64,000 nucleotides of DNA. It comes from Bimastos eiseni (Eukaryota; Annelida; Clitellata; Crassiclitellata; Lumbricidae). The stretch is from assembly GCA_959347315.1 (NCBI GenBank), contig OY365807.1:10750192-10814191 (forward strand), in the 5' to 3' direction. This document shows, in pieces, positions 24,130 through 57,536 of this stretch; position 1 is the first letter of the stretch; every line of letters starts with the position of its first letter. A program made the position numbers and the translations under genes. Under the pieces are notes generated by a model. It had not been told where the DNA came from and ran no database searches. It saw only the letters and a list, made by a program, of their open reading frames with translations.

Positions 24130-25630
24130 CCCGTGGCTGCTCTATATACATTATACGTGGAGAGTAGGAGGGTCCGGTGCCTCATCGACACAGCCTGTGC
24201 CCACCCGGAGACCCTCACAATTTTAGTCCACTCTCAGAACATGACATGAGTTCTAAACGACTACGGCATTGATATTTATATTTATGCAAATCTGCGTTGA
24301 CGAAACTATATATTATACACGCAATTAGTCCTCCCTCTGACGGGTTTCCCGGACCCTCCGTGGCCCCTCTCCACTATAGGAAAATTGTCTAGAGCCGCCA
24401 CTTAGACCCACACGTATGTGATTAAGCTTCTCGAGGAAGAACTCAAGCCGAAATGCCTGAACCTGATGGTGAAGCATTCCTCGAAAGGAGGTCGTGGTCT
24501 GTAATTATCCAAGATACATCCGACCACTGAGCACGAGCTATCGAGTCGCCCATGGTCGCCTGAAACCATATTCACCCATGACCACCTCGTCAAGACTGTC
24601 CAAGCACTTAATGCTGACAAAGGCAGTCAAGTGGTGAAAAGCAAGCGTTCTATTAAAAAAACAACCACTATATGATAGAGGAGACTTAGGGTCGTACAGT
24701 ACACGTTAGGTATAAAATATAGTTCATTACACTTGTAGGCCTACTATGCAGAAACGAAGCGTGGAACGGTGGCATGCTTAATTTTTCTTCATTTCTATAT
24801 TAACATAAATTATCCACCACGGGGTTCAAATTAATGTCATGTTTGTTAATTGTTAAGAAAGTTGTAAATTATAGCCGGGCAATGAAAAGTTACAAAGCGA
24901 TAAGCAAACAGTGAAAAGTTACAAAACGGTAAACAAACAATAAGAAAGCTATTTAGTCTGCGTGCAATCGTGCATGTTTTCGGCGGGGACTGTTCGCTAG
25001 TACACTGTATACCCCGATAAATTATTACAGAAATATTAATACAAGAATTGAAAAAATCGGAATGTGAATCCAAACTTTTACACACCATTATAGCACGACA
25101 CAATGGCACATATATACATACACCACAACACATCGGTCCATAACACTTTGTAACATAACACAATCCTACATAACACAACACAGCATGTACAGGCTTAGAT
25201 TGCCCCAGAATGACATGAGTTTTTATTTTATGGTTCTGGGATTTCGTCCAAATGTGTGTTGGAGCAATTGCGGGTTACAGTAAATGCTAAGCAGAGTTCC
25301 CCTTGACATGATAACATCCTGTTAAAAGCTATAGGCCTGGATATCCACCTATTTTGTACAATATCATCGAAATCATTCCACAAGTTTAGTATAGCTCAAG
25401 CACGCACTGTCAAGCGTTCGCGACACTTAGAAGATTATATAAATGTGTCATCGGATCGTCATCGTAATTCAAGTTCAAACGGTGTGCATGGTGGGGGCAG
25501 AGAGTTGAAAATCTTCACAAATTGATATAATGAATCACATGCACATAACCTACCTCGCCTGCAGCTATATATATACATATATATATATATTATATACAGT
25601 TGTGTATTAAAGTGCAGGGAGGAGACTCGT
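24130..25630. other. Intergenic between the EF-hand genes
   Basis: No recognisable coding sequence. An open plus-strand reading at about 24410-24640 (KLLEEELKPKCLNLMVKH) has one stop and no known family. Confidence 0.4.
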
Positions 25631-25636
25631 TAAGAA

Positions 25637-26001
25637 ATGGAAAACGTGAAAGATTATATCGGAGGAGAAGGTGAGATACTATTATCGCGTCAGAAACAAT
25701 TTATCTGCGTAAGTTTGGTCGATGCAACGTTCTATTGATTAATCGGCGTTTGACGTGTCTTACCGAAAGCGCCGTAAATCGATTTCTTTCGTTTTTGTTT
25801 AGGATAGAAAAAGTGAAAGAGATGTTCAATGAGTTCGACAAGGACAAAAGTGGGTCCGTTTCGGTCGCAGAAGCCAAACCGATCCTTCGCAAGGTCGGTC
25901 TATCCGACGAAGAGATCGAGGATCTAGTCGCCAAGCACGATACGAACAAGGACGGAGAACTGCAATACGATGAATTCGTTTCCTTTCTTTGGCATTCTTA
26001 G
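25637..26001 (+). CDS. Small protein with two EF-hands, two coding exons
   Basis: Predicted 75-residue calcium-binding protein. Exon 25637-25670 (MENVKDYIGGE, donor GAAG|gtgaga) joins exon 25808-26001 (EKVKEMFNEFDKDKSGSVSV...FVSFLWHS, stop TAG). Loops DKDKSGSVSVAE and DTNKDGELQYDE are canonical. The join requires the distal of two tandem acceptors (tttag and gatag, five bases apart), because the proximal one would give an immediate TAG. It lies about 5 kb downstream of the calmodulin-like gene on the same strand, so local duplication followed by loss of one EF-hand pair is possible. The exon with the EF-hands is secure; the short first exon is less so, and a different upstream exon could be used. 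AATAAA at 26477-26482 is a candidate polyadenylation signal. Confidence 0.8.
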
Positions 26002-26476
26002 ACGAGTAACAGAGGAGGAGAATTCGTCCCGTTTTCTGGTTCATCTTTCTTCTTCTTCTTCTTGTTTCTTTTTTACGAGCATCACCTGAACCATATTCTG
26101 CAGGATACAACTCACCGAGGGATTCTTAAAATCTGATCGTGCTTCAATCAATTATTCTAAGTACGACCATGTCTACATGTATAATAGCAGTTCACCGCAT
26201 TTTTGTAGATGACCTTTCTGTGCAACTTTCCCGATTGTGTTAAGTACGAACGAATTGAAGACGCGTTAGTTTCTTGGTTCTCAGACGATTCCCTTCATTA
26301 CCATATCCTTACCCAAATCTTTTTTGCACATTTTGCTTCTTTTCCCGCCTTTATAGGATTGGTCAACTCTCTCGGTTTTAGCAGTGTAACATTTTCACGT
26401 TTGTCACTGAGAATGATTTATGGGAATGTGAAGTGTGAACCAACCCATCTCCCCTAATACAGCGTCAACATACAGA

Positions 26477-26482
26477 AATAAA
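26477..26482 (+). terminator. Candidate polyadenylation signal of the two-EF-hand gene
   Basis: AATAAA 476 bases after the stop codon, followed by atgtgctgtaaa; a second taataaaata lies near 26518. No transcript evidence. Confidence 0.4.
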
Positions 26483-26499
26483 TGTGCTGTAAACCATAA

Positions 26500-27240
26500 T
26501 AACCGTATGGACCTCTAATAAAATAATGCGCTGTGGTTTCTCAAATCTATTGGGCGATATCAAGACCCAATATTCCTTGGGGCAATGGCTTTGAGCGTGT
26601 AGGCCTATTTACATGTATAGGCATAGGATCTTATTTGGTCAGGTCTTTGCACCGTTTACTGCAATAGACAACAGTAGTACCATGTATTATTATAATAATT
26701 CTGGCTATTGACAGTAGATGCTATACTTTACTACTGCAAGATAATAAAGCTCACACAGACGGCGATTTGAAAATGTACTGTAACGTAATTGGATATTTAT
26801 GCTGCACCACTTGAAAGATTGAAAGAAACCAGCCTTTTTGACGGAAGCTCGACCTAAAGATAACATATTATGGCATACAATAAGCAGGTCTAATATTCAT
26901 AACAGTGATCGTGGTATATAGATATTATATATATAAATAATACAGTTTTAAGAAAAATTTGGATTGTAAATCTTTTAAATGAAGTTATATCCCGTGGAAC
27001 ACTTGTCTTCAATTTTTGTCGGAATGTTATTGTTTCTCGCCTTTATATAAATATATCTATATGCATGATCATACATATATGCACATATATGTATATATAT
27101 ATAGGCTACATTATATTATATATAGGCCTATATATATTATATATATAAATTTATGCGCGACCTGAATTAATCAACAACGAATTGTTTCAAGTTTAAGTTT
27201 TTCACTTTGCGCACAGGCCCTATAATGCATGAATAATTCT
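26500..27240. other. Intergenic, AT-rich
   Basis: Short (TA)n stretches around 27060-27150, with TAGGCCTA palindromes. No gene. Confidence 0.5.
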
Positions 27241-27242
27241 TT

Positions 27243-27335
27243 CTGCTCGTGAATAAGCTGGTGCCCTGCGCTTGGTTTTCAAATGTCGATTTAGAAGTTT
27301 GGAGATTACGATTACGACACCGAAGTGGTGTTACG
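27243..27335. repeat. Dispersed repeat, copy of the GCTCGTGAATRAGCTGGTG family
   Basis: gctcgtgaataagctggtg, then tcgatttagaagtttggag and attacgattacgacacc, colinear with the copy at 9 kb. Family superclass not recognised. Confidence 0.5.
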
Positions 27336-27564
27336 AAGTGTTTTGAAATCACTTGCAATTAAATTATTGATCCATTATTTATCACAGTCCAATTAATGGT
27401 TTCTGAAACCAAGGACACCATAGTTTCGCTACCTTCATCAGCCCTATCCTGTGCCTTATTAAGGATTGAGTCGACCTTGGGAGGTAGCGGGAATCGATTT
27501 TTGGTTCGTACTAGGGCCTATAGCTAATCTTCTACCCTTTATGCGGAGAGTGCTACCCTTCAAC

Positions 27565-27856
27565 CAGAGGTGTAACAAGCGGGGTCAAGGGGGCACCGGC
27601 CCCCCAGTTTCAAAACTGGGGGGCAGAGCCCCCAGTTTTAGTGCTCAGTGCCCCCATGTGCCTCCCCAATCGGTTCTTTTTTATATTTCTCCAATGCCTT
27701 TTTAAGATGACTTTTGTTAAGATAATATTATGTGCCCCCTTTTTTAAATTTCTGAGGGCAAAATTCAAAAAGTGGTGGACAAAAACAATTTTTGCTCTTC
27801 GCGCCATATTTTGGAAATTATTTTCCCCCACTTTTCAAAACCTTGTTACACCTCTG
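27565..27856. mobile_element. hAT-type MITE, family 1, copy 2
   Basis: Same family as 22578-22881, ends CAGAGGTGTAACAAG and CTTGTTACACCTCTG. The 8-bp target duplication ccttcaac is perfect (27557-27564 and 27857-27864). Length 292 bp, non-autonomous. Open frames inside are read from the element, not from a gene. Confidence 0.9.
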
Positions 27857-27859
27857 CCT

Positions 27860-28905
27860 TCAACTAAACCCCATCCATAAAGTGACATGACAATAATTCC
27901 ACAAATCAAAGAAACATCGTTCTTAGGACTTAAGTTTAAGTGCGCTTAGCAATTGGATAATAAAGAATGTATTTATTTACTTACTTACCTACATTGTTAA
28001 ATTACAATTCGGAAGAAGGCCTGTAGGCTGGAAGAACAGCAAATCATACATTAACTGGACAACTATTTCATAAACCCATTATTGTAAAATCGTAAACTGA
28101 ACATTTCTACAGCGCCCACCAAAGGGAAATCGCAGGAACCAGCTTAATTAATCACAACATACGCCTATAGGCCCATGAAAAAATCGATAGGCAGAGGTCA
28201 TGATCCAGTGTGGCATGTAAACAGGAAGACAGTCAGACGGCTAAGGTGAATGGTGTTTGGAGTTTAAATACTGGGGATGGTAGAGGAGGAGGAGGAGGAG
28301 GAGTATCTGGGTAGGAATTGTGAAAAGTCAATGTTTCAGTTTTGAGCGAAAGACCTATAAAGGAGATAGCAGGAGGCGGGAGTAAGTGTTATTATGGCTT
28401 TAGAAATATTCAATTATTTCATGTACATGTAATTCATGATATGTAATAAACGAGAACCAATTTATTCACATGCGCGCAATCAAAATAAAATCGACAGTAC
28501 GTCGCTATAGACATTGTAACGTATATGCCCCGAATATATAGGCCTATGAAAACTTCGGTGCAACCTCCTGTTCTACTATACTTTCTTTCAAGTTGCACTG
28601 AAAGACCTGCAGAAGCTGAACTCGTAATCGTTCAATTGTTTTATTAACCAGTTTTGCGACGCTTATGATTTCATACACTCATAAATTGGGTCGCGGGCAC
28701 CTGATAGAAAATCGAAAAAACATTTTTACGAACCATAGGCCTAAATTCAGAATCAAGAGTCGGGAAACCTTCTTTAGCGACCGTTACATAGGCCTATTTA
28801 GCGACCACGACAGATATTATAAGCTTAACCGTGATAGTGATCGTAGGCCTAAACTACAAATTTGTAAAGCACCACTAGAAAGCTAAATGCAGAGCACCAG
28901 CTAAT
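27860..28905. other. Intergenic, no gene recognised
   Basis: Several TAGGCCTA palindromes between 28540 and 28860; small GGA tract at 28282-28302. Confidence 0.5.
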
Positions 28906-29240
28906 TCACGAACGCTCCGTCGAATAAGAGGAGTTGTCCAAAGGGTTGCCCAGAACAGTCAAGGTCCGATTTCCAGAGGGGCAGATTGGCTGATAACTCG
29001 GGTGCCATTTATGGCGAGAGTTGGGAGGCGAAAGATCGAATGAATCTGAATATGAGTTGTTTAAGAGATGACACTTTAGTTCTGAGTGGAAGGCCCGTGG
29101 GGTGATAGATAGGGGAGCGTGAGGCAGATGTTGGTGGGTGATTGGCAACGATGAAGGAAGAATAGAAAATTTGCGGAATTTAGGAGGCAGATCGCTCCAG
29201 AGGCGTGGTGCAGAGTGGGATATGGCCCCGCTGGAGAACT
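28906..29240 (-). pseudogene. CR1/L2-like LINE C-terminal fragment
   Basis: Minus-strand reading SAPRLWSDLPPKFRKFSILP and a downstream HSELKCHLL matches the C-terminal signature (VAAPRLWNSLPxxIR ... FKSxLKTHLF) of CR1/L2-type LINEs. The same family recurs at about 4790-5300 and 6380-6700. Its more upstream part is at 29480-29660. Confidence 0.75.
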
Positions 29241-29297
29241 TAAGATAAGATAATCCAATCATGATTGTTGAAGTAATCCAATCATAATTGTTGAAGT

Positions 29298-29334
29298 GCC
29301 CCGCAAAACTTTTCAAAATCTTGCTACACCTCTG
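29298..29334. mobile_element. hAT-type MITE, family 1, solo 3' end
   Basis: Only the last part remains: caaaacttttcaaaatcttg then ctacacctctg. A 23-bp direct duplication (29252-29274 and 29275-29297, beginning aatccaatcat) lies immediately upstream. Confidence 0.6.
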
Positions 29335-29479
29335 ATAGGGGCCCCTGGTTAGCGGGTCTATGACCCCCTTTAGGTTCCCTGTGTAACCGGAATAGTCATT
29401 ATGTTAACTTGTTGTTTGTCATTTTCTCATGTTTCTTTGGTTACCAAATAAAATTGAATTGAACTGAAAGTAGGCTTAG

Positions 29480-29660
29480 TGACCGGGGGTCGAATAAGAT
29501 TGAAACAGATGTGTGATCTGGCAGAGCCGCGGAACGAGTTGGCAGGACTGAAGAGTTCGCGAAGACATGTGAGCTTGGAGCAATGTAGGGAGCTGTAGGT
29601 TAGTGATAGGATATCGAAGTGGATTCACTCTGCGATTTTTGACAGCTGAGTGTCTGGATT
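29480..29660 (-). pseudogene. CR1/L2-like LINE, upstream part of the same copy
   Basis: Minus strand reads roughly RIHFDILSLTYSSL then ELFSPANSFRGSARSH, the RIxFKxLxLTYKxLHG region that precedes the APRLWN motif. About 240 bp of other sequence, including the MITE end at 29298-29334, separates it from 28906-29240. The outer TIR element starts immediately after. Confidence 0.65.
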
Positions 29661-29661
29661 A

Positions 29662-31477
29662 GGGGCCGTCCATAAACGATGTCTCACAATTTTGGACAAA
29701 GTGTGACCTCCCACCTGCCCTTGTCACGCGTCATCACAAAGGTCATAACCACCTTCTATATGACATCACAAAGCTCTGACCTCCGAAAAAACAGATGTCC
29801 AGAAAGTTATGTATAGGGACCGTTTACATATTATATAACGCTCAAGGGGTAGGTGGGTGGGTTCCTATCTTGTTAGCGTTATATTGTGTAGGGTGGGGGG
29901 TAGGTTGAAGGTTTCGTTATATAACAAACTTATTATCAGCTTATGCTATTTTGTCTGTTTGTCTGCCAATTGGAAATTCCATGTACCACGGACCTTCATT
30001 GTTTAATCGAAGGTCACAATACGTTGTGAACCAAAACTAGCACCATCATCTGCCAGCTGGTGAATTGATGTTACGTTCTTACTTATTATTTATAAATCCC
30101 CTTTTAACAATTTCCATTTTACAATTTTAACAATTTACTGTGCATAGCTTTAAACGCTCTTAAATTCAATTCTGTGTGATTTGTTTTGATTCTGGTTTAA
30201 ATTAAAATTAATTCATTTGAAATAATTATTTCAGTAAGTATTAATTATCAACATGTTTGATTTCCTTTTCTATACTATATGTAAATAGTTTATATATTTG
30301 CATAAATACCCATTTGTAGCTGTAGTATACACTCTGTATCTTACGCTATTAAATAGGTAGAGTTGTACCCCAACCCTATCGATAAATACCTTATAGTGCA
30401 ATATTAAACCAATCGATTCTGTGTGATACTCTGATCCTCATTTCTAGTGCAAAATAGGAGGGAAACAAAAATGGTGTTTTTAAAAAAGTTTCAAATTGTG
30501 CAACACAATCATGTTGATTGTATATCTTTTAATGTGCTTATAGACTGGAGTGGGGTAGGGGTAGGTAGCATATCTGTTATATAATATAGGGGTGGGGGTC
30601 ACTACTGCTGTTATATAACATTATTAGGCATAGGGGTGGGTTAAAAAATTGAGAATTTACGCGTTAAATAATATGTGAACGGCCCCATACATGCGTGTAT
30701 TTATGTATTCTTTTGATTGAATGATATAATATATTCTCTTATAATTGTTAAGATAGTAATTATAACTGTAAAAATACTGAACACTATATGGTTGAACGAA
30801 AAAATAGAGAAAGTACAATTACTACATTCATTAGGCCCCTATGCATTCCACAAGATGAAAAGCTCTGGTAGAATCATTACAATTTTAATGTTTAAAAATA
30901 ATAACTTGAAACAATCCAAACTTTTATTGGCCCTATGCTTCTCCATTTCCCGCGGAGAAGCAAAATGCTAGTTCATGATATTAATGGGGAGAGTTTTGAT
31001 CTCATTATCCTGTTCAATGGATATTCCATTCAGATCCAGCTCTTCTTCGTCTATCCAATCTTCACTCTCTCCATTTCCTACGTTTTCGATTACGACCATT
31101 ACAGTTACTGGCGTGCAGTGAATCTGTGGCCTGATGCGTATTGACGGAATTTATTGATTCCTGCTCGTTTGTTAGGCAGAATGGCTGCGCCTCACTTCCA
31201 AAACCCCAAAGTTGGTATACAGAGCGTAAAAGTAAGCAGTCCAAAAATTAAGAATGCAATAATGACAATCATAGTTAGTGTTGTTTAATTGTGGTAACAA
31301 TTACTGCTAATTTAGAGGAACTTGTATAATTGAGAGGACGTTTTTAATAAAATAGCGCTTTTTGCTGTTTGATGTGATGATGTGAAATAATGTTTCTCAG
31401 AACCCTCCACCCGTCACGTATCGTCACAAATATTTGACCCCTCCCCTAGGCGCGTGACGTCATTTCTGGACGGTCGC
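29662..31477. mobile_element. Terminal-inverted-repeat DNA transposon relic (outer element)
   Basis: Left end GGGGCCGTCCATAAACGATG and inverted right end GCGACCGTCCAGAAATGACG (at 31477 leftwards) are imperfect inverted repeats. Both ends continue with similar tgacgtca/cgcgtcatcacaa motifs. Superfamily unknown to me; target duplication unclear. A second element is nested at about 29816-30686. The remaining interior (30690-31380) contains no recognisable transposase. Confidence 0.6.
29816..30686. mobile_element. Nested terminal-inverted-repeat element
   Basis: Ends GGGACCGTTTACATATTATA and, inverted, GGGGCCGTTCACATATTATT. Subterminal G-rich motifs (ggggtaggtgggtggg on the left, acccacccct on the right in inverse) also mirror each other. 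It lies wholly inside the outer element, so it inserted later. Coordinates good to a few bases. Confidence 0.7.
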
Positions 31478-32263
31478 TATAAGTGATCATCTCCTAGACC
31501 TACGCTAGGTTTGCCTGTCTGTAGGCCTACTTAATTTCCACATTCAACCGCGATGTAGGCTATACAAGATGAACTTCAGTGGCTTAGAATAACTTAAGGT
31601 GATAGGATGAAATCCTATTAAACTCTGCATCCTGATGCATAAAATGGTTGATGCACAAGACGCAAATTAATCTCGCAGGCCAAATCAGGCAAGCGATCGC
31701 GTTTTAGTGCCGAGAACGAGAAGGGGCTTCGAGTCGGGCATTTCTGGTAGCTTGCCTACGATCGACGGCCATACGTACCTTAAACTGCAGCCATTCAGGA
31801 AAAAATCCAAAATCTGCTTTTAAGAAACAGACTAACAGTTGAAATTTTATTTACTACATGATCCCATAATTAGTTTACAAATTGTGATAACAGTGTACAG
31901 TATTGTAAAGTACCTTGGATGTAGCGTGCAAATAACGGCACTATAAATTGTCGTGCTTATAACAATCTCACTTATCCACTTTCGAGGTGAATAAACGTGT
32001 TTAATAATGCTTCTTACTTACTGTGGTATAATCCTTCGCTGCAACACTGCCACGGCATTGCGTATCACTACGCAGATATGCTTTAAAGTTCATTATATTT
32101 TAAACTTCTGCTCACTAGCAGAAACTAGCAGTGAAACATTTTTCTGTTTGTCTTTAAATAATTTATGCGCTTTGTGTGTTCTGTTGCTTAAAATTGATAA
32201 GTAACAGAGCTTTACGAGTCGTATAATTTGACGACAAAAACAGTAGTGATTCGGCTCGTGACA

Positions 32264-32337
32264 GCCATCTTGCGTAGGGTTTCGTACATGTTGTTGTGTT
32301 ATTGCGGATAAAACACTTAATTTTGTCTGTAGTCAAG
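32264..32337 (+). promoter_or_regulatory. Probable AP1G1 transcription start region and 5' UTR exon
   Basis: The sequence GCCATCTTGCG at 32264-32274 is a reverse-orientation YY1 element, a motif typically found just downstream of start sites of housekeeping genes. About 70 bases later, at 32337, there is a donor-like AG|gtaaat. The coding exon is preceded by an acceptor-like ttttggccag ending at 33186. I infer a non-coding first exon here ending at 32337 and an intron 32338-33186. No TATA box is seen. This is inference without transcript evidence. Confidence 0.5.
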
Positions 32338-33201
32338 GTAAATCTGCGTAGTTAGTCTGGTTTGAATGTAACTTTGGGCCAGAAGTAATACGCGCTATAG
32401 CCATTTAGCGTTTTGTGGATTTGCTTGCTAAACAAATAAGATTGCACATTCGGACGCCTGCGTATTAGCTGGTGGGTGTATACCGTCGGACTGCTTCTAT
32501 TTTAAATTATTGATTCTGATGCTAATTAAGCACATTAATTAAATAGCCACCGTAAAATATGAAAAACAGTTTTATGTAATAGGTGTTTACGATTGTCGAC
32601 CTACTCTCCCTCCGGAGAGTCGTGCCAAGCGCTGGCGATTAGAGGGTGGCTCCTTGGTGACATGCTGCCCTTGTGACCATGGTGTGGCTGCAAAATCGGT
32701 CAGGGTTATCGGTAATCAGAATCGCCGGTTTCCAAATAAAAGAAAACTACACGATTGAAAATATTTATGACAATACCCGTACTGTGCGAACTTACTAGGA
32801 TCGTGTATTGTTTTTGCGCTTTTCTTTGCCTTTGTGCTTTTCTTTGAAGCAACCATCGTTTAGTACATTGTACTCGAGAGGTAGCGCTATAGTAATATTT
32901 AGATACCGAGGAGCACTTTCTCAGCTCAGTGAATTTATGTGTTAGATTAAGAACTTCTGTAACAATGCTGTGACTATTAACTGAGCTGTCAGTGCTTGCT
33001 GGTTACTAATCTCATTGTGAAATCATGTCTCAGTTTAATTCAGTATTACAGATGGTTGCATGTTGCAATAGCTTATCTTTTTCTTACTCCTAAAACGTCA
33101 GAGATTAAAAGTTACTAATAAATTGGAAAACTTGTGAATTGGTTTATAATCTAATTAATAATAAAAACTTAAATTATTTTGGCCAGCAACATCATATAAA
33201 G

Positions 33202-56552
<23,351 letters not shown>

Positions 56553-57536
56553 CGCCTCCCACCCAGCCTGCCCCTCGTTCCCTCTCCCCGTCCGCCCACC
56601 CGTCGATTGCCTGCCCACATTTTCGCACAGACAAGGGAGATCATGGACATCATATCAAGACATTGACAAGAGTTCTCATGTGTATGGCCTTCGTTTATGC
56701 CCGCCTGACAGTACTACTGGGCAACTTCAATGACCTGAAGTACTTTGGGGTGGCCATACTATGGTAGCTGCAAAACAATGTCTGTAAAAAGATATCTATA
56801 CTGCAATAGTTGTAAAACAATATCTGTAGTATCATAATATGATATCTATACTACAATAGCTGTAAAACAATATCTGTAATGTAATGTCAACAGGGCAACA
56901 ACTTAAACAATAGCAGAAATACAATATTTAGGGGTAATAGTATGATGCTATAAATCCATATCCTTAATACAGTATCCATTATGCTGTCTGGTATCTGTAT
57001 TCCATCGCTGTAATATGACGGATATAGTGTGATAGCTGCTGTTAGTAGCGTTCATTTGGATATCCACTTTCGTCATGGGTTAGGTCATATTACATGCTTG
57101 GCCACCTGCCTCAAGTCTGCTCTGCCATCTGGTGCATATACCCTGAAATAAGTACGAATGTCTTGCATGCAAGTGAAGCCCAAAACCTTTGACTGTGCTT
57201 GTTGTCAAATGGCAAATAACCAGAAAACATCATGAAATTGGTTTTGGTCAACTATGACCTTAGGCAAGATTTTGGCCATTTTTTTCTACCATTATGTTCA
57301 GTAGCTTTAATTAACATTATCTACCAGAGAAGCGTAATTTACTTAAGTAATGATTAATTGACAAAATTCATCCATATGTTATTAGTAAATAATAATTGCA
57401 ATTATATCAAACAAGAACAGCAGTGAAAGATGTGTAGCACTAGCAGGAGTTTTAATAAAAACAGCGACAATAATAATGATAATGCAAATTAAATTATTTC
57501 AATTGAATCTTAGTTGTTCACCAATAAATGAATAAA
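56553..57536 (+). other. AP1G1: AP1G1 3' UTR, proximal part
   Basis: Non-coding DNA after the stop codon with no competing open frame of interest. Two AATAAA hexamers at 57523-57528 and 57531-57536 are the first plausible polyadenylation signals. Another lies at 59813-59818. The low CpG content continues beyond both, so distal polyadenylation is plausible. The stretch 56770-57010 has a degenerate internal repeat around ctgtaaaacaatatctgta. Confidence 0.5.

Noticed and set aside
24402..24640. Coding exon KLLEEELKPKCLNLMVKH
   Set aside because: Interrupted by a stop, no recognised family and no matching splice sites.
27610..27880. Protein-coding frames on both strands
   Set aside because: They lie inside or across the hAT MITE 27565-27856 and are explained by it.
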